A DNA stretch of 64,000 bases from Palleronia pelagia (GCF_900110115.1 NZ_FOCM01000001.1:806001-870000), one strand, 5' to 3'; shown: positions 10,249 to 19,920, numbered from the stretch's first letter. Made by a program: numbers and translations. The notes: generated by a model not told the origin, from the letters alone.

Positions 10249-10845
10249 ATGGTGCAGACCGCATTCGCCCTGATCCTCTTCCTCGCGCCCCTGGCCTACA
10301 GCCCGGGGCCCGGGAACCTGTTCTTCGCCGCCAACGGCGCGCGATTCGGCCTTCGGGCCACGCTCCCCGCCAACGCGGGCTATCACCTCGCCACCTGGAT
10401 CGTGACGGCGGCCATCGGGATGGGATTCCTCGCCGCCATGGCGCGGCACCCGGAGATATTCGCCGCACTGAAAACCGCCGGGGCGGCCTACGTGCTGTGG
10501 CTGGCCTGCCGGCTGGCCCGCGCGGGGCGCCACGAGGGCGACCGAGCCGCGCGCCCGGCGGGGTTCGTGGATGGCGCGGTGCTGCTGCTTCTGAACCCCA
10601 AGGCCTATGTCATCATCGCGCTGATGTTCACCCAGTTCCTCGGGACCGACGCGACAGGAACCCTGGCCCCGGTCCTGCTGATCGCCACGGTCTTCACCCT
10701 CAACAACCTGCTGGCCTTCCTGGCGTGGACATGGGCCGGCGACGCGCTGGCCGCCCGCTTTGCCGATGCGCGTGACGCCGCGCGGCTGAACACCGGCTTC
10801 GCGGTGCTGCTCGCCGGCGTGGCGCTGTGGATGCTGCTGGCCTAG
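10249..10845 (+). CDS. LysE/RhtB family amino-acid exporter
   Basis: The 198-aa membrane protein of about six hydrophobic segments has the family motif SPGPGNLFFAANGARFG at about residues 17-33 and a LLLLNPKAYVIIALMF segment in the middle, typical of LysE/RhtB translocators. These proteins export amino acids or derivatives; the substrate cannot be predicted here. The ATG at 10249 is preferred over a TTG two codons earlier. The stop overlaps the stop of convergent aroB by 4 bp. Confidence 0.88.
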   Translation: MVQTAFALILFLAPLAYSPGPGNLFFAANGARFGLRATLPANAGYHLATWIVTAAIGMGFLAAMARHPEIFAALKTAGAAYVLWLACRLARAGRHEGDRAARPAGFVDGAVLLLLNPKAYVIIALMFTQFLGTDATGTLAPVLLIATVFTLNNLLAFLAWTWAGDALAARFADARDAARLNTGFAVLLAGVALWMLLA

Positions 10846-11954
10846 GCCGCGCGGGCCGCGTCGAGCGTGGCCAGAACGGCCTCGGCCGGAACGTCGGCGG
10901 TGACGAAGGCCTGGCCGATCCCGCGTGCGAGGATGAACCGCGGGACGCCGTCCACCACCTTCTTGTCCTGGCCCATCAGGTCCAGCAACGCCTGCGACGG
11001 CGGCAGCGCGCCCGGGATGTCGTCCAGCGACCGCTTCATGCCCATGGCCTCGAGATGCGCGCGCACGCGGCTGGGTTCTTCCTGGCTGCACAGCCCCAGC
11101 CGCGCGGACAGGTCGAACGCCAGCGCGCAGCCGATGGCCACGCCCTCGCCATGCAGAAGCCGGTCGGAATAGCCCGTCGCCGCCTCGAGCGCGTGGCAGA
11201 AGGTGTGGCCCAGGTTCAGAAGCGCGCGGTCGCCCTGCTCGGTCTCGTCGCGCATGACGATATCGGCTTTCATCTGGACGGACCGCTGCACGGCCTGCGC
11301 CCGCAGCGCGCCGTCACCGGCGGCCAGCGCGGGGCCGTTCGCTTCGAGCCACTGGAAGAACTCCGCGTCGCCCAGCAGGCCGTATTTCGCGACCTCACCG
11401 TAACCGGCCCGGAAATCGCGCGGTGTAAGCGTTTCCAGCACATCCGTATCGGCCAGCACAAGGCTCGGCTGGTGAAACGCGCCCACCAGGTTCTTGCCGG
11501 CGGGCGAGTTGATGCCGGTCTTGCCGCCGACCGAGCTATCGACCTGCGCCAGCAGCGACGTGGGCACCTGAACGAAGCGCACGCCGCGCCGAAGGATCGC
11601 GGCGGCGAAGCCCACCAGGTCACCGATGACGCCCCCGCCAAGCGCGATGACCACGTCCCGCCGCTCGACCTTCTGCGCCAGCAGCCATTCCACGACCTCC
11701 TGCAGGCGGGCCCAGCTTTTCGTGGACTCTCCCGGCGGCAGCGTCAGAGCCTCGGAGGCGATGCCCGCGTTCATCAGCGCGGCTTGCAGCGGCGCGAGGT
11801 GATGCGCCGCGACCGTCTCGTCGGTGACGACCACCACGCGCGGGCGGCTGAGCAGCGGCGCGACCAGCGCACCCGCCTGCCCGATCAGTCCCGGACCGAT
11901 CCGCACGTCGTAGGACCGCGCGCCAAGGTCCATATGGACGACGCCGCCGCTCAC
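10842..11954 (-). CDS. aroB: 3-dehydroquinate synthase
   Basis: Second step of the shikimate pathway; an NAD- and zinc-dependent cytoplasmic enzyme. The 370-aa protein has the NAD-binding GGGVIGDLVGFAAAILRRG, PTSLLAQVDSSVGGKTGIN, and zinc-ligand stretches LNLGHTFCHALEA and LLHGEGVAIG. Length is normal. The start overlaps the aroK stop by 4 bp (ATGA), the standard aroKB arrangement. Confidence 0.97.
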   Translation of the reverse strand: MSGGVVHMDLGARSYDVRIGPGLIGQAGALVAPLLSRPRVVVVTDETVAAHHLAPLQAALMNAGIASEALTLPPGESTKSWARLQEVVEWLLAQKVERRDVVIALGGGVIGDLVGFAAAILRRGVRFVQVPTSLLAQVDSSVGGKTGINSPAGKNLVGAFHQPSLVLADTDVLETLTPRDFRAGYGEVAKYGLLGDAEFFQWLEANGPALAAGDGALRAQAVQRSVQMKADIVMRDETEQGDRALLNLGHTFCHALEAATGYSDRLLHGEGVAIGCALAFDLSARLGLCSQEEPSRVRAHLEAMGMKRSLDDIPGALPPSQALLDLMGQDKKVVDGVPRFILARGIGQAFVTADVPAEAVLATLDAARAA

Positions 11955-12505
11955 AGCTCGACCTCCGCGCCCAGCACCCCGCCATGCACCGACAGTGCCG
12001 CGATGACCTTCTGTGCCATCTGCTCGATGCTCAGCCGCCCGTCGGCATCGACGATGACGCCGGCTTGGGAATAGGCCGGCTCGCGCTTGGCACAGAGCTC
12101 GCTCAGCGTGGCCTTCGGGTCGGGCGTGCGCAGCAAGGGGCGGGTGTCCTTATGGCGCACGCGGGACCAAAGGAGTTCAAGATCGGCGCGCAGCCACACG
12201 GCGATGCCGCGCGCGGCGATCATCTGGCGATTGCGATCGGCCAGGAAGGCCCCGCCGCCCGTGGACAGGACCGATGGCGTTCCGTCCAGCAGGCGCGACA
12301 GGACCTGGCTTTCCTTCTCGCGGAAATAGGGCTCGCCGTAGCGTTCGAATATCTCGGGAATGGAGAGGTTCGCCGCCCGGACGATCTCGGCGTCCGAATC
12401 GACAAAAGGAGCATCCAGAAGGCGGGACATGGCCGTGCCGACGGCGGTTTTTCCCGCGCCCATCATGCCCACGAGCGCGACGGTTTTCTGCAAGGTGCGG
12501 CTCAA
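11951..12505 (-). CDS. aroK: Shikimate kinase
   Basis: Phosphorylates shikimate at the 3-hydroxyl. The 184-aa protein has the Walker A GMMGAGKTAVG at residues 13-23, DSDAEIVRAA for shikimate binding, STGGGAFLADRNR, and RHKDTRPLLR in the lid region. It is upstream of and overlaps aroB; the two are probably co-transcribed from the space shared with the divergent small gene at 12640. Confidence 0.96.
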   Translation of the reverse strand: MSRTLQKTVALVGMMGAGKTAVGTAMSRLLDAPFVDSDAEIVRAANLSIPEIFERYGEPYFREKESQVLSRLLDGTPSVLSTGGGAFLADRNRQMIAARGIAVWLRADLELLWSRVRHKDTRPLLRTPDPKATLSELCAKREPAYSQAGVIVDADGRLSIEQMAQKVIAALSVHGGVLGAEVEL

Positions 12506-12639
12506 ACGGCGTTCCCCCGCTCATATTGTTGCAATCCGGCCTTGAATGGCGTGAAACTGCCGAAAAGACCAGTTATAAAAGCGGCAATCGGCGCCCAGAA
12601 CGCCGCGGGCCGGGGCAGGATCAGCAAGGGGCACAGCTT

Positions 12640-12774
12640 TTGTTCAGACTTTTCAAGGCACTGATTTTCCTTCTGATCCTCGGCTTCATCGGGCTTGTGG
12701 GTTACGCCTATCTGGGCGACATGTCGCCCGATCAGTCGCAACAATCGGTCCCCGTCACACTGGATGGTCAATAG
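12640..12774 (+). CDS. Small single-span membrane protein, 44 aa
   Basis: A TTG-initiated frame preceded by AAGGGG at good spacing encodes MFRLFKALIFLLILGFIGLV followed by a short polar tail ending in LDGQ. There is one clear hydrophobic segment (about residues 6-26). Its stop (12772-12774) lies inside the first codons of the next gene, whose ATG is at 12764, which suggests translational coupling. A small membrane ORF in this place is plausible but not proven; the TTG start lowers certainty. Confidence 0.55.
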   Translation: MFRLFKALIFLLILGFIGLVGYAYLGDMSPDQSQQSVPVTLDGQ

Positions 12775-14272
12775 CCGCGTTCTTCTCATGGCCTGCGCCC
12801 TGCCCATGGCCGCCACGGCCCAGGACCGGGCGCCCCTGTCGGCCATCGGGTGGCTGTCGGATTCCGTGGCCCTGCCCGCCGCGCTGCCGCGCCCCGTGGC
12901 CCCCGACGCGGCCGAGCCGCCCGTGGCCTCGAACGCGCTGCCCGGCCGGGTGACGGTCCGCCCGCTGGATGGCCCCGACGCGCCGCCAGCGGCCCTTGGC
13001 CTGTTCTCGCCCGCCTCGCGTGGCCTTCCGTCCGAGCTTTGGGCACCGGGAGCGGATCCGGAACTCGGCGCCATACGTCCTGCCACTCTCGCATCCAGCC
13101 AGCGGCTGCTGCATGATCTTCTGGCCGCCGATCCAGGGCGCAGCGGTGCCGACGACGCGGACGAGGCGCTGTTTCTCGAACGGGTCGATGCGCTGATGGG
13201 GTTGGGGCAGCTCGACACCGCGCGATCCATGCTCGATCTCGCAGGGCGCGACCGGCCGCGGTCGTTCCGGCGCTGGTTCGACATCGCGCTGCTGACTGGG
13301 CAGGAGAACGCGGGCTGTTCGGCCATGCGGCGGCTGCCGCAGATCACGCCCACCTACCCCGCGCGCATCTTCTGCCTGGCGCGCGGCGGCGATTGGCGCG
13401 CGGCGGAACTGACGCTCGAGACGGCGCGCAGCCTCGATGTCATCACCGCCGCCGAGGCCGAGCGGCTGCGCCTGTTCCTGGATGAACTGGCCGATCCGCT
13501 GATGCTGCCACCGCCGGTGTCGCCCACACCGCTGGATTTCGCGATCCTGGCCGCGGTGGGCGAGCCACTGCGCACCCCCGCGCTGCCGCTGGCCTTCGCG
13601 CACGCCGACCTGCGGCCGATCACCGGCTGGAAGCTGCGGCTCGACGCCGCCGAACGGCTGGCCCGGCGCGGCGCCATCACGGCCGACCGGCTGTGGCAAA
13701 TCTATCACGAGCGGTCGCCGGCCGCCTCGGGAGCGCTGTGGGACCGGGTGGAATTGGCACAAGAGCTGGACGCAGCCGTTGAGGCTGCGGATCCCGCCCG
13801 TGTCAGCGCACTGTTACCGCAGGTCTGGGACGCGATGCAGGCGGCGGGCCTGCCCCATGCGCTCGCGATGCGCTATGCCGATGACCTGGGCCGCCTGCCG
13901 CTGACGGGACCGGCCCGCGACATTGCCGCACAGCTGTCCGCCCTGACCGGCGCGCCCGCGACCACGCCGCTGTTGCCGTTCGTTGCCGCGTTGGTCGGGG
14001 GCGGCGATGCCCCCCTCCCGGCCCAATCCCCGCTGGAAGCCGCCATCGCCGACGGCCTGCAGGTCACGCCACCGCCCGCCCGGGCGTCGCGCGCGATTGC
14101 CGAGGGGCGCCGGGCCTCCGCCGCCATCGACGCCGCCGCGCTGCTGGATGACGGGGCCGAGGGCAACCTGGACGCCATCCGCCAGGGGCTGGCCACCCTC
14201 GTGGCAGCAGGCTTCCACGACACGGCCCGCCGCGCGGCCATAGAACTTGCCATACTGGGACCCGATGCATGA
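12764..14272 (+). CDS. Secreted or periplasmic protein of unknown function, 502 aa
   Basis: I do not recognise the family. The product starts MVNSRVLLMACALPMAATAQD, which reads as a signal peptide cleaved after ATA or AQ. The rest is Ala/Leu-rich and mainly helical, with repeated helix pairs (for example LFLERVDALMGLGQLDTARSM) that resemble an alpha-solenoid such as TPR; this is an impression, not a domain hit. The gene is sandwiched between the small membrane ORF (overlap 11 bp) and xerD (overlap 4 bp), so all three are likely translated from one mRNA. Confidence 0.75.
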   Translation: MVNSRVLLMACALPMAATAQDRAPLSAIGWLSDSVALPAALPRPVAPDAAEPPVASNALPGRVTVRPLDGPDAPPAALGLFSPASRGLPSELWAPGADPELGAIRPATLASSQRLLHDLLAADPGRSGADDADEALFLERVDALMGLGQLDTARSMLDLAGRDRPRSFRRWFDIALLTGQENAGCSAMRRLPQITPTYPARIFCLARGGDWRAAELTLETARSLDVITAAEAERLRLFLDELADPLMLPPPVSPTPLDFAILAAVGEPLRTPALPLAFAHADLRPITGWKLRLDAAERLARRGAITADRLWQIYHERSPAASGALWDRVELAQELDAAVEAADPARVSALLPQVWDAMQAAGLPHALAMRYADDLGRLPLTGPARDIAAQLSALTGAPATTPLLPFVAALVGGGDAPLPAQSPLEAAIADGLQVTPPPARASRAIAEGRRASAAIDAAALLDDGAEGNLDAIRQGLATLVAAGFHDTARRAAIELAILGPDA

Positions 14273-15195
14273 GTGACGCCGGCGACATCGCCACCTTTCT
14301 CGACGCGCAGGCCGCCGAGCTGGACGCGGCCACAAACACGCAGCTGGCCTATGCGCGCGACCTGCAGCACTTCGCCGACTGGCTGGACGACACGCGGCTG
14401 ACCCAGGCGCAGCGCGGCCAGATCGAGGATTACCTGGTGCATTGCGACGCCCAGGGCCTGTCGGTGGCCACGCGCGCGCGGCGGCTGTCGGCGATCAAGC
14501 AGTTCTTCCGCTTCGCCGTCGAGGAAGGCTGGCGCGACGATCACCCCGCGATCCAGATCAAGGGACCGGGACGCGCGCGCCGCCTGCCGAAGACGCTGGA
14601 GGTCGACGAGGTCGAGCGCCTGCTGGATGCCGCGCGCCAGACTGGCCGCTCCACCGCCGACCGGCTGCGCAACACCTGCCTGACCGAACTGCTCTACGCC
14701 ACGGGGATGCGCGTATCCGAGCTTGTCGGCCTGCCGGTCAGCGCCGCGCGGGGCGATCCGCGCATGTTGCTGATCCGGGGCAAGGGCGGGCGCGAACGGA
14801 TGGTGCCGCTGTCGGAACCGGCGCGCGCCGCGCTGTCGGCGTGGCTGTCGGTGCGCGATACCGCCGATGCCGACGCGGTCACCAAGGGCGTCAAGGCCTC
14901 GATCTTCCTGTTCCCGTCGCGAGGCAAATCGGGCCACCTGACGCGGCACCGGTTCTATGTCCTGATCAAGGAACTGGCGGTCACGGCCGGGGTCGATCCG
15001 GCCAAGGTGACGCCGCACACCCTGCGCCACGCCTTCGCCACGCATCTTCTGGCGGGCGGCGCCGACCTGATGGCGATCCAGACGTTGCTGGGCCACGCCG
15101 ACGTGGCCACGACCGAGATCTACACCCACATTCTCGACGCCCGGTTGCAGGAATTGGTGCTGGATCATCACCCGCTTGCGGCGCCCAAGGGTTGA
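14269..15195 (+). CDS. xerD: Tyrosine recombinase XerD-like
   Basis: Chromosome-dimer-resolving tyrosine recombinase of 308 aa. The N-terminal core-binding domain covers residues 1-100. Catalytic residues are visible: Arg in ATGMRVSEL, Lys in GKGGRERMVPL, His and Arg in HTLRHAFATHLL, and His plus Tyr in LLGHADVATTEIYTHI. Length and motif spacing match XerD rather than phage integrases. The start overlaps the preceding gene by 4 bp. Confidence 0.93.
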   Translation: MSDAGDIATFLDAQAAELDAATNTQLAYARDLQHFADWLDDTRLTQAQRGQIEDYLVHCDAQGLSVATRARRLSAIKQFFRFAVEEGWRDDHPAIQIKGPGRARRLPKTLEVDEVERLLDAARQTGRSTADRLRNTCLTELLYATGMRVSELVGLPVSAARGDPRMLLIRGKGGRERMVPLSEPARAALSAWLSVRDTADADAVTKGVKASIFLFPSRGKSGHLTRHRFYVLIKELAVTAGVDPAKVTPHTLRHAFATHLLAGGADLMAIQTLLGHADVATTEIYTHILDARLQELVLDHHPLAAPKG

Positions 15196-15267
15196 AGCGG
15201 GCGCATCCCCGCCCCATAACCTGAATTCACGCCCCTGACATTGGCCCATCGGTAAAGACCCCGCCCC

Positions 15268-16560
15268 ATGTATGACGCCGCTTTCTGGATCACCTCGCTG
15301 TCGATCCTTGGCCTGCTGGTCTGCTCGGGCTTCTTCTCCGGCTCGGAAACCGCGCTCACGGCCGCCTCGCGCGGCAAGCTGCGGTCCCAGGCCGACCGGG
15401 GCAGCAAGGGCGCGCAACGCGCGCTCGAGATCACCGAGGACAACGAGCGGCTGATCGGCTCGGTCCTTCTGGGCAACAACCTGGTCAACATCCTCGCCAC
15501 GTCGCTGGCCACCGCGCTCTTCACGCGGCTGTTCGGCGACAGCGGTGTGGCGCTGGCGACGCTCATCATGACGCTGCTGGTGCTGATTTTCGCCGAGGTG
15601 CTGCCCAAGACCTACGCCATCACCAACGCCGAATCCGCCGCCGCGACCGTCTCGGCGCCGATCAAGATCGTGGTCAAGCTGTTCGCGCCGGTGGTCGGCG
15701 CGGTGCGCATGCTGGTGCGCGGGATCCTGCGGCTGTTCGGCGTGCAGACCGACCCCGACAGCCACATCCTCGCCATCCGCGAAGAGATCGAGGGCGCCCT
15801 GAACCTGGGCCACTCCGAGGGCGCGGTGGAAAAGGAAGAACGCGACCGCATCCTGGGCGCGCTGGACCTGAGCGAGCGGACGGTCGAGGAAATCATGCTC
15901 CACCGCTCGAAGATCGAGATGGTGGATGCCGACCGCCCGGCCTCCGAGATCCTGCAGCAATGTCTCGACAGCCCCCACACCCGCCTGCCGATCTACCGCG
16001 ACAAGCACGAGAACATCCTGGGCGTCGTCCATGCCAAGGACCTGCTGCGCGCGCTTTACGCCCGCCGAATCGCGGCCAACGGCGCCGACAATGCCTTCGA
16101 CGGGTTCGAGATCACCGAGGTCGCGATGGAGGCGTATTTCACGCCCGAGACCACCACGCTCGAAGACCAGATGCGCCAGTTCCTCCACCTGCACACCCAC
16201 TTCGCGTTGGTGGTGGACGAGTACGGCACCTTGCAGGGCCTCGTGACGCTCGAGGATATCCTTGAAGAGATCGTGGGCGAGATCACGGACGAGTTCGACC
16301 TCGAAGAAGACCAGCCGCTGAAGCGCACCGAGGACGGCGATTACATCATCGACGGCGGCATGACGATCCGCGACCTCAACCGCGCCGCCGACTGGTCGCT
16401 GCCCGACGAAGAGGCCAACACCATCGCCGGCCTCGTCATCCACGAGGCGCAGACGATCCCGACGCAAGGCCAGGTGTTCAGCTTCCACGATTTCCGCTTC
16501 GAGGTGATCGAGCGGCAGGACAACCGCATCACCAAGCTGAAGATCCGGCCGCTGACGTGA
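15268..16560 (+). CDS. CNNM/CBS-domain membrane protein, HlyC/CorC family
   Basis: The 430-aa protein has an N-terminal CNNM (DUF21) membrane domain (residues 1-190, including LLVCSGFFSGSETALTAASR). A CBS pair (about 210-335, with THFALVVDEYGTLQGLVTLEDILEEIVGEI) and a C-terminal CorC_HlyC domain (about 345-430, with INDL-like GGMTIRDLNR and TIAGLVI) follow. These families are linked to magnesium or sodium-coupled ion efflux. The stop codon overlaps the start of the next gene by 4 bp. Confidence 0.93.
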   Translation: MYDAAFWITSLSILGLLVCSGFFSGSETALTAASRGKLRSQADRGSKGAQRALEITEDNERLIGSVLLGNNLVNILATSLATALFTRLFGDSGVALATLIMTLLVLIFAEVLPKTYAITNAESAAATVSAPIKIVVKLFAPVVGAVRMLVRGILRLFGVQTDPDSHILAIREEIEGALNLGHSEGAVEKEERDRILGALDLSERTVEEIMLHRSKIEMVDADRPASEILQQCLDSPHTRLPIYRDKHENILGVVHAKDLLRALYARRIAANGADNAFDGFEITEVAMEAYFTPETTTLEDQMRQFLHLHTHFALVVDEYGTLQGLVTLEDILEEIVGEITDEFDLEEDQPLKRTEDGDYIIDGGMTIRDLNRAADWSLPDEEANTIAGLVIHEAQTIPTQGQVFSFHDFRFEVIERQDNRITKLKIRPLT

Positions 16561-17318
16561 GCCATTACGCCTATCTCGACGCACCCGGTCCCATCGCCTT
16601 CGCCCATCGCGGCGCCGCCGAACGCCACGCCGAGAACAGCTTCGAGGCGGTCGAGCGCGCCGTCGGCATGGGCTTCACCCACGTGGAAACGGACATCCAG
16701 GCCACGTCCGACGGCGTGCCGGTGCTGTTCCACGACGACACCACCGACCGCCTGCTGGGCCGCAAGGGCCGCATCGCGGACCTGGACTGGCACACGCTGT
16801 CGGGGCTGGAGCTTGCGGGCGGCGGCCGTGTCGCCCGGCTGGACGAGGTCTTTCGCGCCTTCCCCCGGCTGCGGCTGAACCTCGACGCCAAGACCGACGA
16901 TGCCGTGCGCCCCATGGGCGACGCCATCGCCGCGGCGCGGGCGCAGGACCGCGTCTGCGCGGCGTCGTTCGTGCAGGCCCGCACCGACGCGCTGCGCCTG
17001 CGCTTCGGCCCCGGGCTCTGCTGGTCGCCGGCCATGGGCGGGGTCGCCAAGGCGTGGTTCGCCGCGCGCCTGCGCCTGCCCGGGCGGTTCGCGCCGGCGC
17101 TGCAGGTGCCCACCCACTGGAACGGGATCGCCGTGGTCACGCCCCGGCTGATCCAGGCGGCCCACCGGCGCGGCAGCCAGGTGCATGTCTGGACCATCGA
17201 CGCGCCCGACCAGATGCACGCCCTGTTCGACATGGGCGTGGACGGCGTGATGACCGATCAGCCCAAGGTGCTGCGCGACGTGATGACCGAGCGCGGCGCC
17301 TGGGGTCAGAGCGCGTAG
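16557..17318 (+). CDS. Glycerophosphodiester phosphodiesterase
   Basis: Hydrolyses glycerophosphodiesters to glycerol 3-phosphate plus an alcohol. The 253-aa TIM-barrel protein shows the GDPD active site: AHRGAAERHAENS (His17, Arg18, Glu26, Asn27), ETDIQATSDGVPVLFHDD with metal-binding Glu/Asp and catalytic His, and the C-terminal VWTIDAPDQMHALFDMGVDGVMTD. There is no signal peptide, so it is probably cytoplasmic. It overlaps the upstream CorC-like gene by 4 bp and the convergent carboxypeptidase by 13 bp. Confidence 0.93.
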   Translation: MSHYAYLDAPGPIAFAHRGAAERHAENSFEAVERAVGMGFTHVETDIQATSDGVPVLFHDDTTDRLLGRKGRIADLDWHTLSGLELAGGGRVARLDEVFRAFPRLRLNLDAKTDDAVRPMGDAIAAARAQDRVCAASFVQARTDALRLRFGPGLCWSPAMGGVAKAWFAARLRLPGRFAPALQVPTHWNGIAVVTPRLIQAAHRRGSQVHVWTIDAPDQMHALFDMGVDGVMTDQPKVLRDVMTERGAWGQSA

Positions 17319-18775
17319 AGCGCCCCGAACTTCGTTTCCAGGTAGTCCAGCAGCGGCGCCTCGCTTGGCGCGGTGCCGCAGGCGCGGGTGATCAGCTCGC
17401 GCGGCGCGTAAAGCCCGCCGTGCCGCTGGACGTTCTCGCGCAGCCAGGTTGTCGCGGGCGCCGTGTCGCCTTGCGCCAGGTGATCGTCCAGGTCCGGCAC
17501 CGCCGCCCGCATGGCAGCGTTCAGGCATCCCGCGTAGACATTGCCCAGCGTGTAGGTGGCGAAGTAGCCGAACAGCCCCACCGACCAGTGTACGTCCTGC
17601 AGGAACCCGTTGGACGGCCGGTCGATCGGGTAGCCGAAATCGGCCGCGAACCGGTCGTTCCACGCGCCTTCCAGGTCGCCCACCGCCAGGTCGCCGGCGA
17701 TCAGCGCACGCTCCAGGTCGAAGCGCAACAGGACGTGCAGATTATACTGCACCTCGTCCGCCTCGGTTCGGATGAAGCCTCGATGCAGCCGGTTCACCGC
17801 GCCGTAGAAGGCATCGGCGTCGAGGCCCGGATCCCCGAAAACCTCGGCCATGCGACCGTGCAGCCAACCGGTGAAGGGCCGCGACCGGCCCAGCTGGTTC
17901 TCGTAGATCCGGCTCTGGCTTTCGTGCACGCCCATGGACACGCCCCCGCCCAGCGGGGTCATCAGGTAGGCGCGGTCGATATTCTGCTCGTAGGTGGCGT
18001 GGCCGACCTCGTGGATGGTGGAATACAGGCAGTTGAACGGATCGGTCTCGACCGTGCGGGTGGTGATCCGCACGTCGTCACCCGAGCCCGAGCTGAACGG
18101 ATGCACCGCGCGGTCGATGCGCCCGCGGGTGAAGTCGTAACCGAACGCCCCGGCCAGCTCGCGCGACAGGTGGAACTGCGCCTCGGGGTCGAAACGGCCC
18201 GTCAGCGCCGCGGGCTGCACGTCGCTGTCCATCGCGGCGTCGCGCAAGGCGACAAGCCGGGGGCGCAGCGCGTCGAACATGGCCGACAGGGTGGCCGCAG
18301 TGGCCCCCGGCTCGTAATCGTCCAGCAGCGCGTCGTAGGGGTCGCCCCCCTCGGCCAGGGCCTGCGCCTCGTCCCGTTTCAGGGCCACGACCCGGTCGAG
18401 GATGGGCAGGAACGGCTTGGGGTCGTCCGCCGCGCGCGCCTCGGCCCAGACGCCCTGCGCCGTGCTGGTCACGCGCGCGATTTCCGAGGCGAGCTTGCCC
18501 GGAACCTTGCGCGCCTTGTCGAAGCCGCGCCGGATCTCGCGCAGCTGCGCCGCCTGCACGTCGTCCGCGGGCTCGGCCGCCGCCAGCCAGTCGCCCACGC
18601 GGGGATCGGTCCGGCGGTCGTGCAGCATCGCCGACAACACGCCCATCTCCTCGGCCCGCTGCTCGGCCGCGCCGCGCGGCATCACCGTCTCCTGGTCCCA
18701 GCCCAGGCGGCCCGTCACCTCGGCCAGCGCGTGGGTGTCGCGCTGGAACGCCATCAGCTCGTCATAGGCGCTCAT
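17306..18775 (-). CDS. Carboxypeptidase, M32 family
   Basis: Metal-dependent carboxypeptidase (Taq type) of 489 aa. The zinc motif is HEVGH within YSTIHEVGHATYEQ, with the downstream metal Glu in MGVHESQSR. LGWDQETVMP near the N-terminus and FGYFATYTLGN near the C-terminus are typical of M32. The ATG at 18775 (MSAYDELMAFQ) is chosen over a longer frame because it overlaps the ctaA stop in ATGA fashion and matches family length. Confidence 0.94.
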   Translation of the reverse strand: MSAYDELMAFQRDTHALAEVTGRLGWDQETVMPRGAAEQRAEEMGVLSAMLHDRRTDPRVGDWLAAAEPADDVQAAQLREIRRGFDKARKVPGKLASEIARVTSTAQGVWAEARAADDPKPFLPILDRVVALKRDEAQALAEGGDPYDALLDDYEPGATAATLSAMFDALRPRLVALRDAAMDSDVQPAALTGRFDPEAQFHLSRELAGAFGYDFTRGRIDRAVHPFSSGSGDDVRITTRTVETDPFNCLYSTIHEVGHATYEQNIDRAYLMTPLGGGVSMGVHESQSRIYENQLGRSRPFTGWLHGRMAEVFGDPGLDADAFYGAVNRLHRGFIRTEADEVQYNLHVLLRFDLERALIAGDLAVGDLEGAWNDRFAADFGYPIDRPSNGFLQDVHWSVGLFGYFATYTLGNVYAGCLNAAMRAAVPDLDDHLAQGDTAPATTWLRENVQRHGGLYAPRELITRACGTAPSEAPLLDYLETKFGALYAL

Positions 18776-19920
18776 GCGGTGGCGCCCCGCACGGACTGGG
18801 CGCGCGGATAGGCCGTCTGGTGGCGGGCGCGCAGGACCAGAACCCAAAGGACCACGGCACCGAACTGGTGCAGGATCGCCAGGTGCCAGGGCGCGGCATG
18901 CACGACCGTCACGATGCCCAAAAGCATCTGCACGAACATCATCCCCAGCATCGCGCCGAAGGCCCCCCGCGTGGCGGTGAACGGCGACCGGCGGGCGCGC
19001 AGGAACACGAAGATGCCGAAGGCCAGCAGGACATAGCCGCTCATCCGGTGCATGAACTGCACCAGACCGTCATTCTCGAAGAAGTTGCGCCAGACCGGCT
19101 GGATGTCGAACGGATAGGGCGGGAAGAAGCCGCCCGCCATCAACGGCCAGTCGGTATAGCCCCGGCCCGCGTCGATCCCCGCGACCAGCGCGCCCAGTAT
19201 GATCTGCAGGAAGGTCAGCCCGACCAGCCAGCCACCGAGCCGCATCAGCCCCGCCTCGCGCGACCGGCGCGCCTGCATCAGCTGCGCGTCGGGCCGGCCG
19301 AGGCTGAAAGTCCACCACGCGATGAGGCCGAGGATCACGAAGGCCAGGCCCAGATGCGTCGCCAGCCGGTAGGACGCGACATCCAGCGCGGCCCCGGTCA
19401 GGCCGGAACTTACCATCCACCAGCCGATGGCGCCCTGCAGCCCGCCAAGCGCCCCTATGCCGATCAGCCGCCCGGTCCAGCCCGGCGGGATGTTGCGGGT
19501 GACGAGAAAGCCCACGAAGCCCAGGGCCCAGACCAGCCCGATCAGGCGGCCCAGCTGCCGGTGGCCCCATTCCCACCAATAGATGAACTGGAACTCCTCA
19601 AGGGTCATGCCCTTGTTCTGCAACTGGTATTCGGGGATGGCGCGGTACTTGTCGAACTCTGCCTGCCACGCGGCCTCATTCATCGGCGGGATCGCCCCGG
19701 TCACGGGCGCCCACTCGGTGATCGACAATCCGCTGTCGGTCAGGCGGGTAAGGCCGCCCACGGCGATCATCACCACTACCAGTGCGAAAAGGATCATCAG
19801 CCAGATCCGCACCGCGCGGCGCGCGCCGCGGGGCCGTGCATCGATCATGCCACCCCTGGGCGCTTCGGCCGGCTTCCCGCCGCTATCGACCTCTTCGAAA
19901 ATGGACCGCTTGGTGGCCAT
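18772..19920 (-). CDS. ctaA: Heme A synthase (COX15/CtaA type)
   Basis: Oxidises heme O to heme A for cytochrome aa3 oxidase; an inner-membrane enzyme with eight hydrophobic helices. The 382-aa protein has GGLTRLTDSGLSITEWAP in the first periplasmic segment, YWWEWGHRQLGRLIG, TDWPLMAGGFFPP and FMHRMSGYVLL, including the conserved His residues that bind heme. The ATG at 19920 (MATKRSIFEEVD) is selected because upstream codons in this frame are antisense to the next gene. It overlaps the M32 peptidase gene. Confidence 0.95.
   Translation of the reverse strand: MATKRSIFEEVDSGGKPAEAPRGGMIDARPRGARRAVRIWLMILFALVVVMIAVGGLTRLTDSGLSITEWAPVTGAIPPMNEAAWQAEFDKYRAIPEYQLQNKGMTLEEFQFIYWWEWGHRQLGRLIGLVWALGFVGFLVTRNIPPGWTGRLIGIGALGGLQGAIGWWMVSSGLTGAALDVASYRLATHLGLAFVILGLIAWWTFSLGRPDAQLMQARRSREAGLMRLGGWLVGLTFLQIILGALVAGIDAGRGYTDWPLMAGGFFPPYPFDIQPVWRNFFENDGLVQFMHRMSGYVLLAFGIFVFLRARRSPFTATRGAFGAMLGMMFVQMLLGIVTVVHAAPWHLAILHQFGAVVLWVLVLRARHQTAYPRAQSVRGATA

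Noticed and set aside
13873-16584. A 903-aa minus-strand open frame antisense to xerD and the CorC-like gene.
   Set aside because: Its His/Arg/Gln-rich composition is typical of antisense frames in high-GC genes.
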